A stretch of 64,000 nucleotides of DNA from Myotis daubentonii. Its lineage: Eukaryota > Chordata > Mammalia > Chiroptera > Vespertilionidae. The notes beneath the pieces were generated by a model. It saw only the letters and a program-made list of their open reading frames with translations, did no database searches and was not told the DNA's origin. The stretch is taken from assembly GCF_963259705.1 (NCBI RefSeq), contig NC_081841.1, positions 115,852,979-115,916,978 of the forward strand, written 5' to 3'. Positions 55,501-64,000 of this stretch are shown in pieces. The position numbers and the translations under genes were made by a program. Numbering within the stretch: position 1 is the stretch's first letter; each line of letters starts with the position of its first letter.

Positions 55501-55937
55501 GAAGAGGAAGAAGAAGAAAAAGGTAAAGATACAAATTATGAACAACAAATACACATCTATCAACAAGTGAAACTAAAAATCAAGTGAATAAATAATATTA
55601 TGAACAGAATAAACTGGTGAATATAATAGAATCAGGGGCATGGAAAGGGAGTGGACTGACTATTCTCAGGGGGGAAAGGAGTGTGGGGTTGCAGGAAGAG
55701 ACTGGACAAAAATTGTACACCTATTGATGACGACAATGGGAGGGGTGAGTAAGGGCAGAGGGTGGGGTAGGAACTGGGTGGAGGGAAGCTATGGGGGAAA
55801 AAAAGAGGAACAACTGTAATAATCTGAACAATAAAGATTTAATTTAAAAATAAATAAATAAAAAATAAGTAAATGGGGTCCCTGTCCCTTCCTTTTTCTA
55901 GGAAGCATGCTTGGTATTTCTTTGGTCTTCTGCAACA

Positions 55938-57430
55938 ACAGAAGAGGCTGGCTGATCACCTCCTAGGCAATTTATCTGCCTCTGTTTGCTTAGACTGACT
56001 GACTGTGGAGTTCTTAGGTAGTTTATCTGCCTCTGTTTTGGGACTTCCTGAGGAGGAAGTCAAATTTGGACTGACTGGTGTGTGAATGTGAATGTAAAAG
56101 TCCATGCTTCACGGCCATTAATGCCAAGAAGTACCTTCGTCTCCACTGGAGATTGGCCAGATGGATGGTGTGTTTCTGTTGAAATTGTATGTCTTTTTGT
56201 TGTTTGTTTAATTCATTTGAATATGGGGAAAGTTCCACTTTGGGAAACCCAGTTATGTGTAGTAAGGCTGAACTCATGACAGAGACTGCAGGAAAGTTCC
56301 AGCAGCTGCCAAGAATGCTTGTTCTTAGGGACTCTCTCTGCTCTCCCTGTCAGTGTTTCAGCCACCAGAAAGTCTAGTTTAAGCTTCTGAGATTTCTGTC
56401 TGTATATCTGTAACATAATCTTTTAGGGACTTTAGTTTACTCTTCCCTGGTTTATAAATATAGGCCTATATGTAATTTTCCAAAGTCTTTGGTGACTTAA
56501 AGGCTTTGGAGCATTGCTGTGTTAAATGATACTGAAACATTAATTAATCTGAGTTTACCTTCTCTGGAAAATCTAGAGGATAAAGTTGAATTGTTGCAGA
56601 AGACCAAAGAAATACCAAGCATGCTTCCTAGAGAAAGGAAGGGACCCCGTTTATTAACACTAGTGGACTCCGGGAATAATTTCCAAATCAGAGTGAAGAA
56701 ACACACAGAGGGCTTCACTTTTTATAACCTTCTGGGGTCTTTGTCTTTTATATATAGTTCCCCCCCATTTTTGGGTTTACAGGAAGGCCCTCCAGGTGTT
56801 GGGGGTCCCCAGGCCATATTGGATGATCTGTCCTGGGGCCAGCAATAATGACCTTCCTCCCACCCTCCCCCGCACACCCCCCCCCCCCCCCCCGCTCCCA
56901 GGGCAGTGCATTGTTCACAGTTTTTATGGCCTGACATGCCTTGCAAGACCAGTTTCCTCCTCAGAATCTGTTAATAAATAAGTCTTGTATTTTATTTGAA
57001 ATCTCTCTTAAAATATAAATGTATTACTAACCTAAAGAATGTTAATTACTTACATGTCACCTAAAAATTAAGGTTAAGAATTCTAACTAATTAGAAGGAA
57101 AGTATGGCTTTGGTGCAATAGAAAAAGCATAGGCATAGAGAAGGTAGTTTCTAAAGCTGGTTATTTCTGAAAGTTATAAGAATGTTTGTGTCTAATACAC
57201 TTTAATATATAATCTTTTGGTAAATCAAGTTTGACAATCCTTTAAGGGTTTAAATTTTAAGAAACTTTCTCTTGACCTAGAATTGGCTTTAGATCATCCC
57301 AATAGGCTCTGAAATGCCTCAAATGTTTGTTTTCTTTCTCATGAAAGAAAATGTCATACTAAAGGTACATAGGAGCCTTTGTCAAATACAGTTACAAGTA
57401 ATAGTTATTAGTTATTATATTATAGAATAT
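55938..57430 (+). other. Leader of ERV-E-like copy 2, with inverted solo LTR
   Basis: It follows the shared LTR but lacks the tRNA-Glu primer site. A direct repeat (TTTATCTGCCTCTGTTT) occurs at about 55,970 and 56,020. GGCTGAACTCATGA near 56,267 matches GGCTGAACCCATGA in the copy 1 leader (about 45,757), which ties the region to the provirus. Confidence 0.6.
56592..56963 (-). mobile_element. Solo LTR of the same ERV-E-like family, inverted
   Basis: TGTTGCAGAAG at the left and CTCCTCA at the right are the reverse of the family LTR ends. A perfect 4-bp duplication (GAAT) lies at 56,588-56,591 and 56,964-56,967, the size typical of gammaretroviral integration. 372 bp, lengthened by a C-rich run near 56,875-56,895. 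Confidence 0.92.
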
Positions 57431-58461
57431 TGGGTTTTACAGAAAGAATTTCTAGGGGGTTATAGTGTGAAACTAGTTCCCTGAAAGTTAAGAAAATTCT
57501 GTGAATTAGAATGGCCAGCCTATGGTGTGGGTTAGCCCTCAGAGGGAATCCTAGATGTCCCTACTGTCAGGGCCCTCTTTGAGGTCATCATGAGTGACCC
57601 TGGTCATCCTGATCAGTTTTCTTACATAGATCAATGGCTAAAAATAGTTCAGCACAGGCCTCCTTGGATCCGGCTCAGTGTGTGTAAGAAGGGACAGAGT
57701 AAGGTTTTAGTGGCAGGAGAACAGAAGCAGGCAGAAGAAAAGAAGCAGGTCCCTCAGAAGGAAGATCAGCCCCCTGTTCTACAGGAACCCACTGAGGAAG
57801 TGCCACCAGTTTTACCTCTTCCATATGTGCCTCAAGTGGCACCCAGTGCTCCTTTGCCTGGTCAGGGAAGCTTAGATATACCACCTCCTTCCATCTCCTC
57901 CTGATTGGACTCTCCAGAGATAGTTGGATGATGTTTGTACTCAGCTGATCAGGGACCCAGGCCACCCCAGGCTTTCCAGATGTCTCTCTGAGAAACTCGG
58001 GGTCCCCTAGTATTGGGAGAAGGCAGGACCCTACAAGAGTCGTGATTGGTCTTTTACTACCAGCCTTTCACTACGACCAATCTCTTAAATTAGAAGAATC
58101 ACACTCCCATTTATTCTGAAAAATCTCAGGCCATTGTTGACTTCCTGGAGTCAATTTTTCAGACCCATAAGCCCACCTGGGTCGATTGCAAGCAACCCTG
58201 ATCACTGCAGCTATCATATAAGCTAACTCCCAGAACCCTCAGGCAGGAAGGAAAGGGAGACAGCAAGGAGTCAAATCAGGAAAAGGAAAGATGGATCTTA
58301 AACGGGACAAGTGTGCCTATTGTAAAGGATTAGGACACTGGAAGAATGAATGTCTGAGCTGCCAGAAAAATCAGGCAAGGCCATCCAAACCACCCATCCG
58401 CTATCGGCCAGAGCCACCTGAGGCAGACCTCATCGGATTAGCCGCAGCTGACTCTAACTAG
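57431..58461 (+). pseudogene. Gag of ERV-E-like copy 2, deleted and broken
   Basis: Matrix: GHPDQFSYIDQWLKI and PPWIRL, open at 57,590-57,904 into a Glu/Pro-rich linker. Capsid: only the first part is seen (about 58,040-58,200). It then jumps to nucleocapsid (KCAYCKGLGHWKNECLSCQ, Cys at 58,312 to 58,353), so most of capsid and the major homology region are deleted. It ends LAAADSN then TAG (58,459-58,461), the same read-through position as copy 1. Confidence 0.85.
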
Positions 58462-60120
58462 GACAGACCGGGCTCTTTCCAGCTGGGCCCCCATGAGCCG
58501 ATGGTCAAAATGAAAATCGGGGGCCAGACTGTGAACTTTATGGTTGATACAGAGACTGAGCACTCAGTAGTTACTCAGAAAGTAGTCCACCTCTTAGGAC
58601 AGGATGTCACCATTATCAGAGCTTCTGGGGACCACACCTGCATACCATTCTGCTGCCCCCACCGATGTCAGCTAGGCAGCCACCAGGTGGTTCCGGAATT
58701 CCTGTGTTTGTCAAACTGCCAGGTCTCTCTAATGGGCAGAGACGTTTTAGCCAAAATGGAAGCAGAAATCACCTTAGCCCCAGACAACTCAGCACAACTG
58801 TGCTTAGGTGATGAGACCTTTCCAATGATCCTGTCTTTAGCGGTGCCTAGGGAGAAAGAAAGGAGACTTTCTACCTCCCAGTCAAAGGACTCACCATTAG
58901 AGCCTGAATTATAGAAGGAATTACCACTGAAATGGACAGAAGGCTTTTTTCTCTCTTCAGGTGGCACCCTCCAGTCCAGCCGTGGGCAAACTACGGCCCG
59001 CGGGCCGGATCCGGCCCCGTTTGAAATGAATGAAACTATTGAAAAAAAAGACCGTACCCTTTTATGTAATGATGTTTACTTTGAATTTATATTAGTTCAC
59101 ACAAACACTCTATCCATGCTTTTGTTCCGGCCCTCCGGTCCAGTTTAAGAACCCATTGTGGCCCTCGAGTCAAAAAGTTTGCCCACCCCTGCTCCAGTCA
59201 GTCCCTGTTTGCTTTGAGTAGGAAAACCCAACCACAGGGGCTAAAGAACAGTTCACCTGGACCAGACTGCCACAAGGGTTCAAGAACTCCCCAACTCTTT
59301 TTAGTGGAGCACTAGCAGCAGATATGTCCAAATTTCCAGGACAGGACTTGGGGTGCATTCTACTCCAATATGTAGATGATCCCCACGTGAGCTCAGTGTT
59401 GGGAAGGAACATGAGCCCTTCTAAGACTCTTAACTGAAACAGATTACTGGGTGTCCAAAAGGAAGGCTCAAATCTGTCAGAGGGAAGTCTAATACCTAGG
59501 TCTCCGAATTACCCAAGGGAAACGAAGACTAGAGACTGAAAGGAAGCAGGCAGTATTCGCCATACCAGTCCCCAGCACCTGGCAAAAGATTCGGGAATTT
59601 CTAGGGGCAGCAGGGTTCTGTTGAATTTGGATCCCAGGATTTTCAGATCTAGTTAAGCTCCTCTATGAAGCCTTAAAAGCAGAGGAAAAGGCACCCATTA
59701 ACTGGGGTCCTGAGCAGGAAAAAGCTTTCATGACCATAAAGGCAAAGCTCACCAAGGCACTGACCCTAGGGCTCCAAGATGTGACACGGGACTTTAACCT
59801 TTTCGTTCATGAGAACAATGAGGTAGCCCTAGGAGTTCTGACTCAGGAGTTGGGACCCTGGCAGAGGCCAGCAGCCTATCTCTCCAAACAGATTGACCCA
59901 GTTGCCTCTGGTTGACCCCCAAGCTTCAGGGCCCTTGCAGCCACAACCTTGTTAGTCAAAGAGTCAGACAAGCTCACTCTGGGACAGAACTTAAATGTTA
60001 AAGTGCCTCATGCTGTTGTCACCCTAATGGAAGCTAAGGGGCAACATTGGCTGACCCATGCTCAGATGACTCAATCAGAGGGGACCCCTGACCATGATTG
60101 CCTAGAAGTCCTAGAGGAGG
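58462..60120 (+). pseudogene. Protease and reverse transcriptase of copy 2, broken
   Basis: Protease is open at 58,501-58,914. The catalytic triplet reads Asp-Thr-Glu (58,546-58,554) instead of Asp-Thr-Gly. RT is split by a hAT (58,977-59,191) and its N-terminal part is deleted. [17 protein letters not shown] and LQYVDD (59,369-59,380) are present, then a deletion and frameshift. The connection part LGVLTQELGPWQRPAAYLS lies at 59,823-59,880. Confidence 0.85.
58977..59191. mobile_element. 215-bp hAT MITE in RT of copy 2
   Basis: A perfect 8-bp duplication (CTCCAGTC) lies at 58,969-58,976 and 59,192-59,199. Ends CAGCCGTGGGCAAACTACGG and AGTTTGCCCACCCCTG. A GGCCCGCGGGCCGGATCCGG palindromic start. 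No transposase. Confidence 0.92.
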
Positions 60121-60840
60121 TTTACTCCAGCCATCCAGATCTAACAGACAGGCCTGTACAGAATCTAGACTTAGTATTGTTCATGGAAGGCAGGAGCTTC
60201 CTGGATGAAGGAAAAAGATGAGCTGGGTATGTAATGGTATCAAACTTTGAGCTAATAGAGGCACAGGCCCTGCCTGAAGGATGGTCAGTGCAGAGGGCAG
60301 AACTTTGGGCCCTAGTCAGAGACTTAGAACTCAGTAAGGGTAAGTGTGCTAACATCTACTCAGGGGTCCTCAAACTTTTTAAACAGGGGGCCAGTTCACT
60401 GTCCCTCAGACCTCAGACCGTTGGAGGGCCAGACTATAGTTTAAAAAAAAAAAAAAACTATGAACAAATTCTATGCACACTGCACATACCTTATTTTGAA
60501 GTAAAAAAACAAAACTGGGACAAATACAATATTTGTATTTGCATGTGGCCCACGGGCCGTAGTTTGAGGACCCCTGATCTACACTGACTCACGCTATGCC
60601 TTCGCTACCCTACATATCCATGGGGCCATATACAAGGAAAGGGGGCTCCTGATGGCCAGAGGAAAAGGAATCAAAAATCAGAATGAGATCTTGAAGTTAC
60701 TAGAAGCAGCCTGGGAGCCCAAGGAAGTAGCAGTCATCCATTGTAAAGGACATCAGCAGGGAAAATAATCAGTGTAAGAAGGGAACCATTGCGCAGACGC
60801 AGCGGCAAAGCTAGCTGCCAAGGAGCAGGCAGCACTATCG
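60121..60840 (+). pseudogene. RNase H of copy 2, split by a hAT
   Basis: DLVLFMEGRSFLDEG at about 60,166 has Glu where the first catalytic Asp is expected, as in copy 1. LPEGWSVQRAELWALVRDLELS follows. The conserved DSRYAF-type region is cut in two by the hAT at 60,361-60,576 and resumes as [23 protein letters not shown] sequence. Then [29 protein letters not shown] before a stop. Confidence 0.83.
60361..60576. mobile_element. 216-bp hAT MITE in RNase H of copy 2
   Basis: Ends CAGGGGTCCTCAAACTTTTT and AGTTTGAGGACCCCTG. Flanks ATCTACT (left) and ATCTACAC (right); copy 1 reads ATCTACACTGAC unbroken, which confirms the target. It is a different family from the elements at 58,977 and 48,466. Confidence 0.9.
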
Positions 60841-61985
60841 CAGATCATGCTGACTCCTGAATTACCTGAACCTCCAAAATACACCCCTCAAGAAGAAGAA
60901 TGGGCCCAGCAAAAAGGGGGTAAGAGGACGAAGGAAGGTTGGTGGAACATAGACCCAGATCATAGGGTCTATGTTCCAGAACAGTTAGCTCATAGAGTAG
61001 TTCTCCAGCAGCATGAACTTACCCATTTAGGGAAAATGGCTCTGAAAGCTTTGTTAAGCAGATACTAATTGTCCATCTCCCCTCCTTGTGCGCCTCAGTC
61101 TCTCAGCGCTGCCTCCTCTGTGCACAGAACAATGCAAGGCAGGGTCCTGTAGGACCCATAGGAATTCAGCACTGTGGGCAGGCTCTCTTTGAAGATCTAA
61201 AGGTAGACTGTACAGAATTAGGGCACCTTTTCAGGCTGGGTTGAGGCATATCCTACCCACAAGGAGAAGGCAAGAAAAGTCAATAAGGTGTAACTGAGGG
61301 ACATAATTCCATGGTATGGAATGCCATTAACCACAGGGTCAGATAATGGCCTAGCCTTTGTAGCTGAAGTAGTACAGGAGGTAGCTGAGGCCCTAGGAAT
61401 TACTGGTAAGTGGAACTTACATGCAGCCTACGGGCCCTAGAGTTCAGGGAAAGTAAAACGCATGAACCAGACTCTCAAGCAGGCTATGGCTAAGCTATGC
61501 CAGGAGACAAACTTACCCTGGACAGATATCTTACCACTTGTGATCCTGCGGGTACACTGTGCCCTGATGGCCAGGGTAGGGTTCTCTCCATTTAAAATTC
61601 TCTATGGCAGACCTCCTCCCTTAATTCAGCCAAAGGGAGATTTGGGGGAACTAGAGAACTTAGAAATTCAAAAACAGCTACAAGGACTTGGGAAAACTAT
61701 CCTTGAAGTCCACAGATGGGTTACTGATCAATTGCCCATCTCTCTAGGAACAGCTGTGCACCCTCACAAACCTGGGAACCAGGTTTGGGTAAAAGATTGG
61801 AAAAAGGAACCCCTTAAGCCAACCTGAAGGGACCTTATCCAGTCATACTAACCACCCCCTCAGCTCTCAAAGTTTCAGGGTTTAACATCTGGATCCAACA
61901 CTCCAGGGTAAAAGCAGCCCACCAGCTGGACAATCAGCATCCAGAATGGAAGGTGACCTCTGACCTGAACCACCCCCGGTGGATC
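60841..61985 (+). pseudogene. Integrase of copy 2, broken
   Basis: HELTHLGKMAL and CLLCAQNNARQ form the zinc-binding part. Core: KVDCTELG holds the first Asp (61,206-61,208) but is followed by a deletion of about 40 bp. GSDNGLAF keeps the second Asp (61,342-61,344). GKVKRMN has Lys (AAA, 61,356-... in the AAA CGC ATG run near 61,456) at the Glu position. Open C-terminal part at 61,462-61,827 (GFSPFKILYGRPPPL; GNQVWVKDW). The lesions differ from those of copy 1. Confidence 0.83.
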
Positions 61986-62300
61986 ATCTTCAAGAAGATG
62001 GTGAGGAAAAAAATAAAAAGAAGATATATGTAATACTCTTTGTAATACTTTAAGCAATAAAACAAACAAAAAAAGAAGACAATGAATCCAAGACCTGACT
62101 TTGGTATTTCCTGATACTAGTGTCGCCGGATCCCCAGACTGGTACCGGGAGGGAACTTCTCTGCCCTTGCTACTCCGAACTATTATTAATGACCCCCTTG
62201 GGGAAGATGATGAAGACTCAGCATGCTTCACCTCCTTTTTTGTTGCTCCCATTTTGTCACCCTTCTTCAGCAGGAAATATTAGGAAATAGTTCCTAATAT
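61986..62300 (+). pseudogene. Env 5' remnant of copy 2 with tiny L1 insertion
   Basis: SPDWYREGTSLPLLLRTI corresponds to the copy 1 stretch after its signal peptide. A 5'-truncated L1 end (ATATGTAATACTCTTTGTAATACTTTAAGCAATAAAAC) sits at about 62,024-62,075 between AAGAAGA repeats. The rest of env is not recognisable. Confidence 0.55.
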
Positions 62301-62724
62301 TCTTTTTGCCCCTAACACCTTTTTGAGGGTGACTATGGCTGCTCTCAAAGGTGTGTTAAACTATATGCACAAAAACAATGGATAGAGCTTGCTTAAGGGA
62401 AAGATAAACCTTTTACTAAAAGGTTATATGCTTGGGCCATACTTATTCACCATGCCCAGTTAGGAATTTATGATTATATCACCTTGTAAGGTTACATCCC
62501 ATAAAACCTTTTTTCATCTATAAAGGAAATAATATATATTAATAATGCTTGTTTCTTATTAGAAGCCTGAATATTAAAAATTTCTAAATAATATCTAAGA
62601 TTTGGCCCTTTATTATAAATATAACAATATAAAATTTTGATTATGGTATACTTTACCACATGTAACCTTTCATTTGCAAATCATTTACTATTAACATTCA
62701 AAATAAATTATATGTTTTAGGAGA
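62301..62724. other. Unassigned AT-rich sequence
   Basis: It may be more retroviral 3' sequence, but no motif supports that. No 3' LTR of copy 2 is seen in the window. Confidence 0.4.
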
Positions 62725-63005
62725 TGTTAACCTAAGAAACATTCAAACCTGTAAAGAATTTTTGTGAGTTTATTTGAACCAAACTGTAGACAAATGCCAG
62801 GAAGCCGAATCTCAATGGATTGAGATAATGCTCTGGAGAATGGCAGTTTTTCACCTTGTTTTATAAATTACAATCAAAAGAGGAGATGTAAGTGAGTTGT
62901 ATGAAATTCATTGGTGATAGGTTAGGGAAGCAGGAGAAAACAAATCAGGAGGAGCTCTGAGATTGGATAAAAATAAAATGATAGACACTTGTTTCTTTTA
63001 CATAG
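62725..63005 (-). repeat. LTR related to the one at the window start, inverted
   Basis: TGTTAACC at the left, reverse AATAAA at about 62,771-62,776, and the run ACCTGTAAAGAATTTTTGTGAG all match the reverse of 120-196. CACCAATGAATTTCAT (reverse) also matches position 37-52. The right edge is uncertain. Confidence 0.65.
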
Positions 63006-63012
63006 GTGGGTA

Positions 63013-63190
63013 CATGAAGTTACTAGAAGCAGTCTGGGAGCCCAAGGAAGTAGCAATCATCCATTGTAAAGAACATCAGCAGGAGTGGGGGCGGGGGCCG
63101 GGGGCAGGGTTGGGGAGAAGACTCAGTGTCAGAAGGGAACTGTGGCACAGAAGCAGTGGCAAAGCTGGCTGCTAAGGAGCAGTCAACAAT
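63013..63190 (+). pseudogene. Isolated RNase H fragment of the ERV-E-like family
   Basis: MKLLEAVWEPKEVAIIHCKEHQQE aligns with both proviral copies just before integrase, including the GAAGGGAACYRTGGCRCAGA segment seen in copy 2 (about 60,780). A G-rich expansion (GGGGGCGGGGGCCGGGGGC) has been added. It is a third copy's relic, separate from copy 2's pol. Confidence 0.7.
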
Positions 63191-63386
63191 GAACAAATAA
63201 CAATAACAATGAAGGAATTTGTAGTCTCTTCCCTGGTGCACTGGTTGTGCCCTGAGGGGTCCAAAAAAAAGGTAAGTCACCCTGACATCCCAAAGGTATG
63301 TATGTCATCAAAGATGCAAAAAGATAATAGGTGCAGTTAAGGTCACAGTTGATCTTCATCAAGGCCTAGGACATGACTACCCACCT
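63191..63386. other. Unassigned spacer
   Basis: Nothing recognised. Confidence 0.4.
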
Positions 63387-64000
63387 TAGACAGATTTTTT
63401 TTTAATTAAATCTTTATTGTTCAGATTATTACATTTGTTCCTCTTTTTTCCCCCCATAACTCCCCTCCTCCCAGTTCCCGCCCCACCCTCCGCCCTCACT
63501 CCCCACCCACTGTCCTCATCCATAGGTGCACGATTTTTGTCCAGTCTCTCCCTGCATCTCCCACACCCCTACCCCCCCAACAATAGTCAGTCCATTCCCT
63601 TTCTATGTCCTTGATTCTATTATGATCACCAGAATATTTGTTCACTTGATTCTTAGATTCACTTGATAGATGCATATTTGTTGTTCATAATATGTATCTT
63701 TACCTTTTTCTTCTTCTTCCTCTTCTTAAAGGATACCTTTCAGCATTTCATATAATACTGGTTTGGTGGTGATGAACTCCTTTAGCTTTTCCTTATCTGA
63801 GAAGCTCTTTATCTGACCTTCAGTTCTGAATGATAGCTGTGGATAAAGTAATCTTGGTTGTAGGTTCTTGGTATTCATCACTTTGAATATTTATTGCCAC
63901 TCCCTCCTGGCCTGCAAAGTTTCTGTTGAGAAATCAGCTGACAGTCGTATGGGTATTCCCTTGTAGGTAACTGAGTTTCTTTCTCTTGCTGCTTTTAAGA
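63387..64000 (-). mobile_element. Half-L1 (HAL1-like) copy F, cut by window end
   Basis: The T-rich start, CTTTATTGTTCAGATTATTAC, G-rich 3'UTR (reverse) and the ORF1 C-terminal end from about 63,727 match copies A and D. ORF1 directly adjoins the 3'UTR as in the other copies, so it is probably another ORF2-less element. The 5' part is outside the window. Confidence 0.8.

Larger units (their letters stand above)
53488..55869 (+). mobile_element. Half-L1 (HAL1-like) copy E, older type
   Basis: The left flank TAAACGGGGTCCC is the right duplication of the L1 above; the right flank is TAAATGGGGTCCC at 55,870-55,882 (one mismatch). Layout: AACCAAGATGGCGGCAT, 1.15-kb 5'UTR like copy B, ORF1 (54,663-55,500), 3'UTR, AATAATCTGAACAATAAAG. 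ORF2 is absent. A short GGCAGCTGAGGACACGGCGC repeat occurs three times near 53,710-53,790. Confidence 0.9.
52324..55937 (+). repeat. 3' LTR of copy 1, also the 5' side of copy 2, split by two insertions
   Basis: LTR bases occupy 52,324-52,613 (TGAGGAGGAAACTGATC to ATAAACGGGGTCCC) and about 55,870-55,937 (GGGGTCCCTGTCCC to CTTCTGCAACA). An L1 fragment (52,614-53,472) and then HAL1 copy E (53,488-55,869) lie between. Removing both gives an LTR like 43,963-44,303. gag-like sequence of a second copy follows. Confidence 0.88.

Overview
This window looks like intergenic DNA from a vesper bat (Vespertilionidae). I infer this from VES-type tRNA-derived SINEs (start near GTTTGGCTCAGTGGATAGAGC, with a Pol III B-box and a CAATAAAATATAT tail), many Helitrons with HeliBat-style ends (5' TCCTATMTAATAAAAG, 3' GTGCACGAATTTCGTGCAC then CTAG), SPIN-like hAT elements, and an L1 lineage with a 3' end near GTAATAATCTGAACAATAAAG. 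I found no host exon, tRNA, rRNA or CpG-island gene. Nearly every longer open frame lies in a transposable element or a tandem repeat.

Layout. 1-8.4 kb: an LTR fragment, a Helitron inside an old LINE end, a VES SINE and the first half-L1 (HAL1-like) element. 8.4-10.4 kb: five Helitron units head to tail. 10.4-13.2 kb: SINEs and a 150-bp mini-Helitron. 13.27-23.47 kb: a decayed minus-strand gammaretroviral (class I) provirus with both LTRs; its integrase is split by a Helitron, a SINE and a second HAL1, and its 5' LTR by a hAT. 23.5-31 kb: two SPIN elements, SINEs, Helitrons and the best-preserved HAL1 (27,491-29,399; intact 282-codon ORF1). 31-38.9 kb: L1 debris, two composite Helitrons, a large Helitron and a fourth HAL1. 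39-43.9 kb: a 5'-truncated L1, remains of a class II ERV, a 542-bp hAT and another Helitron. 43.96-62.3 kb: two broken ERV-E-like gammaretroviral copies in tandem on the plus strand (tRNA-Glu-type primer site), apparently sharing one LTR that was later split by an L1 and then by a HAL1. 62.7-64 kb: an inverted relative of the first LTR, a stray pol piece and a sixth HAL1 cut by the window edge.

Two systems stand out. First, all five HAL1 copies fully inside the window have 5'UTR, ORF1 and 3'UTR with no trace of ORF2, and four have clear target-site duplications. This is a non-autonomous ORF1-only LINE family that presumably borrows L1 ORF2 protein. Second, the same pair of Helitron units occurs in the same order at three loci, joined at the same point where the upstream unit lacks its terminal hairpin. 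This fits a composite Helitron spread as one unit by terminator read-through.

Limits: all calls come from reading the sequence and from family knowledge, with no database search. Boundaries without a stated duplication are approximate to tens of bases.
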